Origin: Synergistaceae bacterium | GTDB lineage: Bacteria; Synergistota; Synergistia; Synergistales; Aminobacteriaceae | Reading direction: 5' to 3' | DNA: 64,000 nucleotides | Assembly (NCBI GenBank): GCA_009783355.1 | Contig: WRHH01000006.1 | Location: 1-64,000 of the forward strand | Shown: piece by piece, positions 60,929 to 64,000 of the stretch | How positions within the stretch are numbered: position 1 is the first letter of the stretch | How the letters are laid out: each line of letters starts with the position of its first letter | Translations under genes and position numbers: made by a program | The notes under the pieces: generated by a model | What the model was told of the DNA's origin: nothing | Databases searched by the model: none | Seen by the model: the letters and a program-made list of their open reading frames with translations, nothing else

Positions 60929-61791
60929 CTGCTTGCTTCCTCCAGCATTCTGAGCGCTTCTACATTTTCAAGGCTTTTATTTTCTCTCGCTATATCTATC
61001 GCTATTTTGCCGTTGTAATGATTCTTTAATTTCGGATTCGCTCCAAGTTCAAGAAGCGTAATTATCGCTTCTGGGTTAGGGGTCGAAAGCATGACCGCAA
61101 ATACAAGCGCTGTAGCCCCATTTTTGATTTGCGCATTAACATCCGCGCCCGCTTTGATGAGGGTTGTCATCACTTCCGTATTGGAGTCCATCATCGCCGC
61201 AAGCATCAGCGCTGTGATTCCGTCGTTATTCTTCGCGTTGACATCAGCTCCGGCATTAATGAGGGCGGTTATAACTTCCGGATTAGGATATAAACTTTGC
61301 GCAGCTTGCATAATCGGTGAATATCCTTCCGTATTCTTAACGTTAACATCCGCGCCTGCTTTTATAAGGGTCATTATCACTTCCGGGGTTGGATTGGCAA
61401 ATGCTGCATACATAAGCGGAGTATTCCTGAGAATTTGCTGGGAAGAGGAAGAACTCTGGCCTTCATCCGTATCAGACAAAAGCGGTAAATACTCAGTTTC
61501 ATCGTGCGTATTTACGTCCGCGCCAGCATTGACTAGTACCGTTATCACTTCCGGATTTGAGTTCCATTCTGCTGCCCACATAATCGGCGTCCTTCCATAT
61601 TCATCCCTCGCGTTCACGTTTGCGCCCCCCTTGATTGCGTCAGCAATTTGATTATATGAGGCACTTTTGCAAAGTTCAATAAAGTCAGAATCTCTTTTTG
61701 AAGTCAGATAGTTTATGAACAGTAAATACCCCGCAAACAGCGCGCATAAACTTACCCCTCCAAATACTGAAACAATAAATTTCTTTTTCAT
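60925..61791 (-). CDS. Second membrane-anchored ankyrin-repeat protein
   Basis: A 288-residue protein starting MKKKFIVSVFGGVSLCALFAGYLLFIN. This is a signal anchor nearly the same as in the 267-residue paralogue at 57640. It has seven or so ankyrin repeats (GRTPIMWAA, ALINAGADVNAK). One repeat is interrupted by a 25-residue acidic/Ser-rich insert (SDTDEGQSSSSSQQ). A start at 61791 is chosen because GGGGG and the hydrophobic anchor follow; the upstream in-frame codons are translated heptamer repeat (HNAQCTMHNAQ). The pair probably arose by duplication around the SH3 and CsgG-like genes. Confidence 0.85.
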   Translation of the reverse strand: MKKKFIVSVFGGVSLCALFAGYLLFINYLTSKRDSDFIELCKSASYNQIADAIKGGANVNARDEYGRTPIMWAAEWNSNPEVITVLVNAGADVNTHDETEYLPLLSDTDEGQSSSSSQQILRNTPLMYAAFANPTPEVIMTLIKAGADVNVKNTEGYSPIMQAAQSLYPNPEVITALINAGADVNAKNNDGITALMLAAMMDSNTEVMTTLIKAGADVNAQIKNGATALVFAVMLSTPNPEAIITLLELGANPKLKNHYNGKIAIDIARENKSLENVEALRMLEEASR

Positions 61792-61876
61792 GATATACCC
61801 CCAATTCCTTTTTGAAAGCAATTTAAGACAAACAATCACAACTGCAAAAAGAAAAAACAGCGGCATGTTTCTTTTT

Positions 61877-61960
61877 TTTGTCTTTTGTCTTTGTGCATTG
61901 TGCATTGTGCATTGTGCATTGTGCATTGCCTTTCCTAATCCCTGTTTTTGTAATCCCTGC
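61877..61960 (-). repeat. TTTGTCT / TTGTGCA / CCCTAAT heptamer tract over the chemoreceptor stop
   Basis: TTTGTCT twice (61877-61890), TTGTGCA five times (61891-61925), TTGCCTT, TCCTAAT and CCCTG, all in one seven-base phase to about 61944; then a second TAATCCCTG. The TAG stop of the chemoreceptor gene (61935-61937) is part of the GGGATTAGG unit on the minus strand. Confidence 0.85.
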
Positions 61961-64000
61961 TTTTTTTCCCGCTCACTTTTCTATGGACGGCTATTTTGGA
62001 ATCGTCCTTTATAATGTGGTCCACAAGCCAACTGACGATGACGGTATAGATTTCTTCTTTAAAATTATCCACACCGCCAGACTTGTACCTCGCGACCAAG
62101 TTTCCGACAGTCTCCTTAAAACTCTCGTGGTTCTTTTTGTGCTCGGCGTAACCGGGAAAGCCATACTCTAATTGTACATCTTCTTCGTCTTTGAAGTGTT
62201 GGACGGTGTAATTAACCAAATAATTCAGCATTTCATCAATCGCTGCAGGGTTACGCTTGCCGGAACAGGCTTTCAACAGGCGGTCTGTCGCCTCGACCAG
62301 CTGCTTGTGTTGAGCGTCTATTCTCGCGTCCCCTATTTCAAGATCAGGGGTCCACATGAGCTCGTTAAAGCGGAATTTTGCTATTTGTTGTTGCATGCTT
62401 TCAGCTATTACGGAAAGTTTTTTGCTCTCGTCCGCTATGTTCACAACATTCTCCGATTGTGTTCTTGTCGCTGCTGCGATTTCACTAGTAAAGCTGGATG
62501 TTTTTGCACAGATTGCGCCAAGTTCCTCCGCGGACGTTCTTACTGCTTTGCTTGAATTGGAGAGTTCCTTCGTCACCTCAGTGATGCTCTGCATTTCTTG
62601 ATTGAGTTCGGTGATGTTGGTAATGATTTTTTTAAACATAGCGTCATTTTGTGTGATGACTCTCATTCCTTTGTTGGATTCGGCCATACCTGCATTCATC
62701 AGCGCCACAGCGCCTTCCGTATTTTTTTGGATATCAAGTATCTCCGCTGTGATTTTTTCCGTTGCCTGCTGTGACTGCTCCGCCAGGTTCCTCACCTCTT
62801 CTGCGACTACGGCAAACCCTCGCCCCTGTTCGCCCGCCCTCGCTGCCTCTATAGCAGCGTTAAGCGCCAAAAGGTTAGTTTGACCGGATATGTCGCTTAT
62901 AAGTTTTACTATTTCGTTTATTTCTTCGGATTTTTCTCCCAGAATTTTTATAGCGCCGAAGGACTTCTTCGTTGTTTCCGCAATGTCGTTCATTTGCTTT
63001 ATCACTGCTGATAAAGAAGCGTTCCCTTCCTTTGCTGTTTCAAATGCTTGCGCGGATTTATCAGATACATTCTGCGTTATGGACGCTACGTTGTCGATTC
63101 CATTGGTAATGCCTTCGATATTTCTGGTCATGCTGTCGACCGCTTGCATCTGCATTTGAGTATCCTGCGCTATGTTTCCAACGAAAGCGGCAACATCTTC
63201 AGCTGATTTTGCCGATTGTTCCGAGGTGCTTAGAAGAATACCGCCCGCATCGAACAGTTTTCCGGACGAATTGTTTATCTGCTTCAGCAGGGACGTAATA
63301 TTCAATACCATGTCCTTCATTGACGTACATAGGAAGCCTATTTCATCTTTGCTTTTAATCTCATCAATTCTGACGCTCAAGTCTCCATTAGCCATTTCTC
63401 CGAGCAATCGGCTTAAATACACAATGGGGCCCACAAATCTCTTTGTATACACGAAGGTCAGTGACAATACTACGAACAAAAAAACTGCAGAGGCCGCTAT
63501 CGCTTGAAGAATCAGCTTGTTTATATAGCTTTCCGTCTCTGCCTGCCATACTTGCATATATACGGCAATTGCTGCGTCCCAGTCCTCAGTCCAAAAACCC
63601 GTCCCTATGACCCATTTCCATGGTTTGAACTCAATTGAGTAGCATAATTTTAGTTTTTCCTCAGTTTCCCCCGGTTTAGCGTAGTAGTATTCCGTGAAAT
63701 CCCCTCCATGTTTCCCCGCTTCGAGGATTACTCTCATATAATCAAACTTATTGGCGTCAATAGCTTTTGCTCGATTTGTCCCTTCGATCTGAGGTGTTAC
63801 AGGATGCAGGATACTGTTGCCATCCACATCGTCAATCCAAAAGTAATTGCCTCCTTTCAAGGCTTTATTGCCCGTGTCGTAGCGGATGGTACGAATAAGC
63901 TCCCGCGCTCTTATTTGCGCTTCATCAAGAGTTAACCTTCCATCTTTGACCTCCTCGTCAAAATGGCCTATAAGCGATACCATCGCCATGGTTATTTCCT
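61935..64000 (-). CDS. Methyl-accepting chemotaxis protein with C-terminal hemerythrin domain (5' end beyond window)
   Basis: At least 687 residues; the frame is open to the right edge, so the N-terminal membrane segment is missing. Visible order: Cache-type sensor ([30 protein letters not shown]), membrane helix (about 160-182), HAMP ([15 protein letters not shown]), MCP signalling domain with the tip [26 protein letters not shown], then a bacteriohemerythrin domain (about 555-675: [30 protein letters not shown]) with a full set of iron ligands. The fusion suggests O2 or redox control of chemotaxis, as in DcrH-type receptors. The final residues [10 protein letters not shown] are repeat-encoded. 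Confidence 0.92.
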   Translation of the reverse strand, partial: EITMAMVSLIGHFDEEVKDGRLTLDEAQIRARELIRTIRYDTGNKALKGGNYFWIDDVDGNSILHPVTPQIEGTNRAKAIDANKFDYMRVILEAGKHGGDFTEYYYAKPGETEEKLKLCYSIEFKPWKWVIGTGFWTEDWDAAIAVYMQVWQAETESYINKLILQAIAASAVFLFVVLSLTFVYTKRFVGPIVYLSRLLGEMANGDLSVRIDEIKSKDEIGFLCTSMKDMVLNITSLLKQINNSSGKLFDAGGILLSTSEQSAKSAEDVAAFVGNIAQDTQMQMQAVDSMTRNIEGITNGIDNVASITQNVSDKSAQAFETAKEGNASLSAVIKQMNDIAETTKKSFGAIKILGEKSEEINEIVKLISDISGQTNLLALNAAIEAARAGEQGRGFAVVAEEVRNLAEQSQQATEKITAEILDIQKNTEGAVALMNAGMAESNKGMRVITQNDAMFKKIITNITELNQEMQSITEVTKELSNSSKAVRTSAEELGAICAKTSSFTSEIAAATRTQSENVVNIADESKKLSVIAESMQQQIAKFRFNELMWTPDLEIGDARIDAQHKQLVEATDRLLKACSGKRNPAAIDEMLNYLVNYTVQHFKDEEDVQLEYGFPGYAEHKKNHESFKETVGNLVARYKSGGVDNFKEEIYTVIVSWLVDHIIKDDSKIAVHRKVSGKKSRDYKNRD

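Noticed and set aside
60752-61018. 88-codon plus-strand ORF after the second ankyrin gene
   Set aside because: No ribosome site; its second half is antisense to the ankyrin coding region.

Overview
The window reads as a chromosomal segment of an anaerobic, flagellated, diderm bacterium, most likely a member of the Synergistota. The main evidence is two secreted M14 peptidases that end in a Synerg-CTERM-like tail (GCNA motif, hydrophobic helix, basic end). TAXI-type TRAP transport, an SLH-anchored oxidoreductase, pyruvate phosphate dikinase, a [FeFe]-hydrogenase-like Fe-S protein cluster and a chemoreceptor-hemerythrin fusion fit this. No tRNA, rRNA or CRISPR array was found by eye.

Layout. 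1-6.3 kb: minus-strand run with an exported TPR-like protein, a PHP / DRTGG / Fe-S / HATPase / DRTGG cluster, a periplasmic binding-like protein and a HAD hydrolase. 6.6-8.8 kb: OmpH/Skp-like chaperone, an exported unknown and YitT. 9.0-11.0 kb: gyrB. 11.0-13.0 kb: a decayed accessory island (MITE-like element, IS remnant, DNA methylase fragment, HTH-Dam gene split by an in-frame UGA). 13-16 kb: CPA1 antiporter and ribD. 16.3-24.6 kb: envelope genes (M14 peptidase, lytic transglycosylase, TolC-like protein, SLH flavoprotein). 24.8-31.9 kb: Fic protein, an enlarged FliD, and a small lipid or envelope operon. 32-33.6 kb: a J-domain membrane protein surrounded by remnants of its own duplicates. 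33.6-39.7 kb: a 2031-residue RCC1 / InlB-repeat surface protein. 40-44.2 kb: cupin, two membrane proteins, a RelE/Phd pair, and ribE-ribBA behind a structured leader. 44.6-54.5 kb: a catabolic operon (PLP ammonia-lyase, class V PLP enzyme, LeuC/LeuD-like hydro-lyase, TAXI-TRAP transporter, M14 peptidase). 54.8-57.5 kb: ppdK. 57.6-64 kb: exported ankyrin-repeat, CsgG-like and SH3 proteins, and a partial chemoreceptor.

The most unusual feature runs through the whole window. Short tandem arrays of seven-base units, with several different words that often share one phase, sit on or just after stop codons. They are commonly followed by an A-rich block of the type GACAAAAGACAAAG. The GGGATTA version, telomere-like and G-quadruplex-capable, occurs at the 3' ends of five genes and is G-rich on the sense strand every time. 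In several genes these arrays supply the last codons and the stop codon. A second dispersed family is a MITE-like element with GGGGCTGTAACAAAAG terminal inverted repeats, in three copies.

All assignments come from reading the sequence and recalling family motifs. No database search was run.
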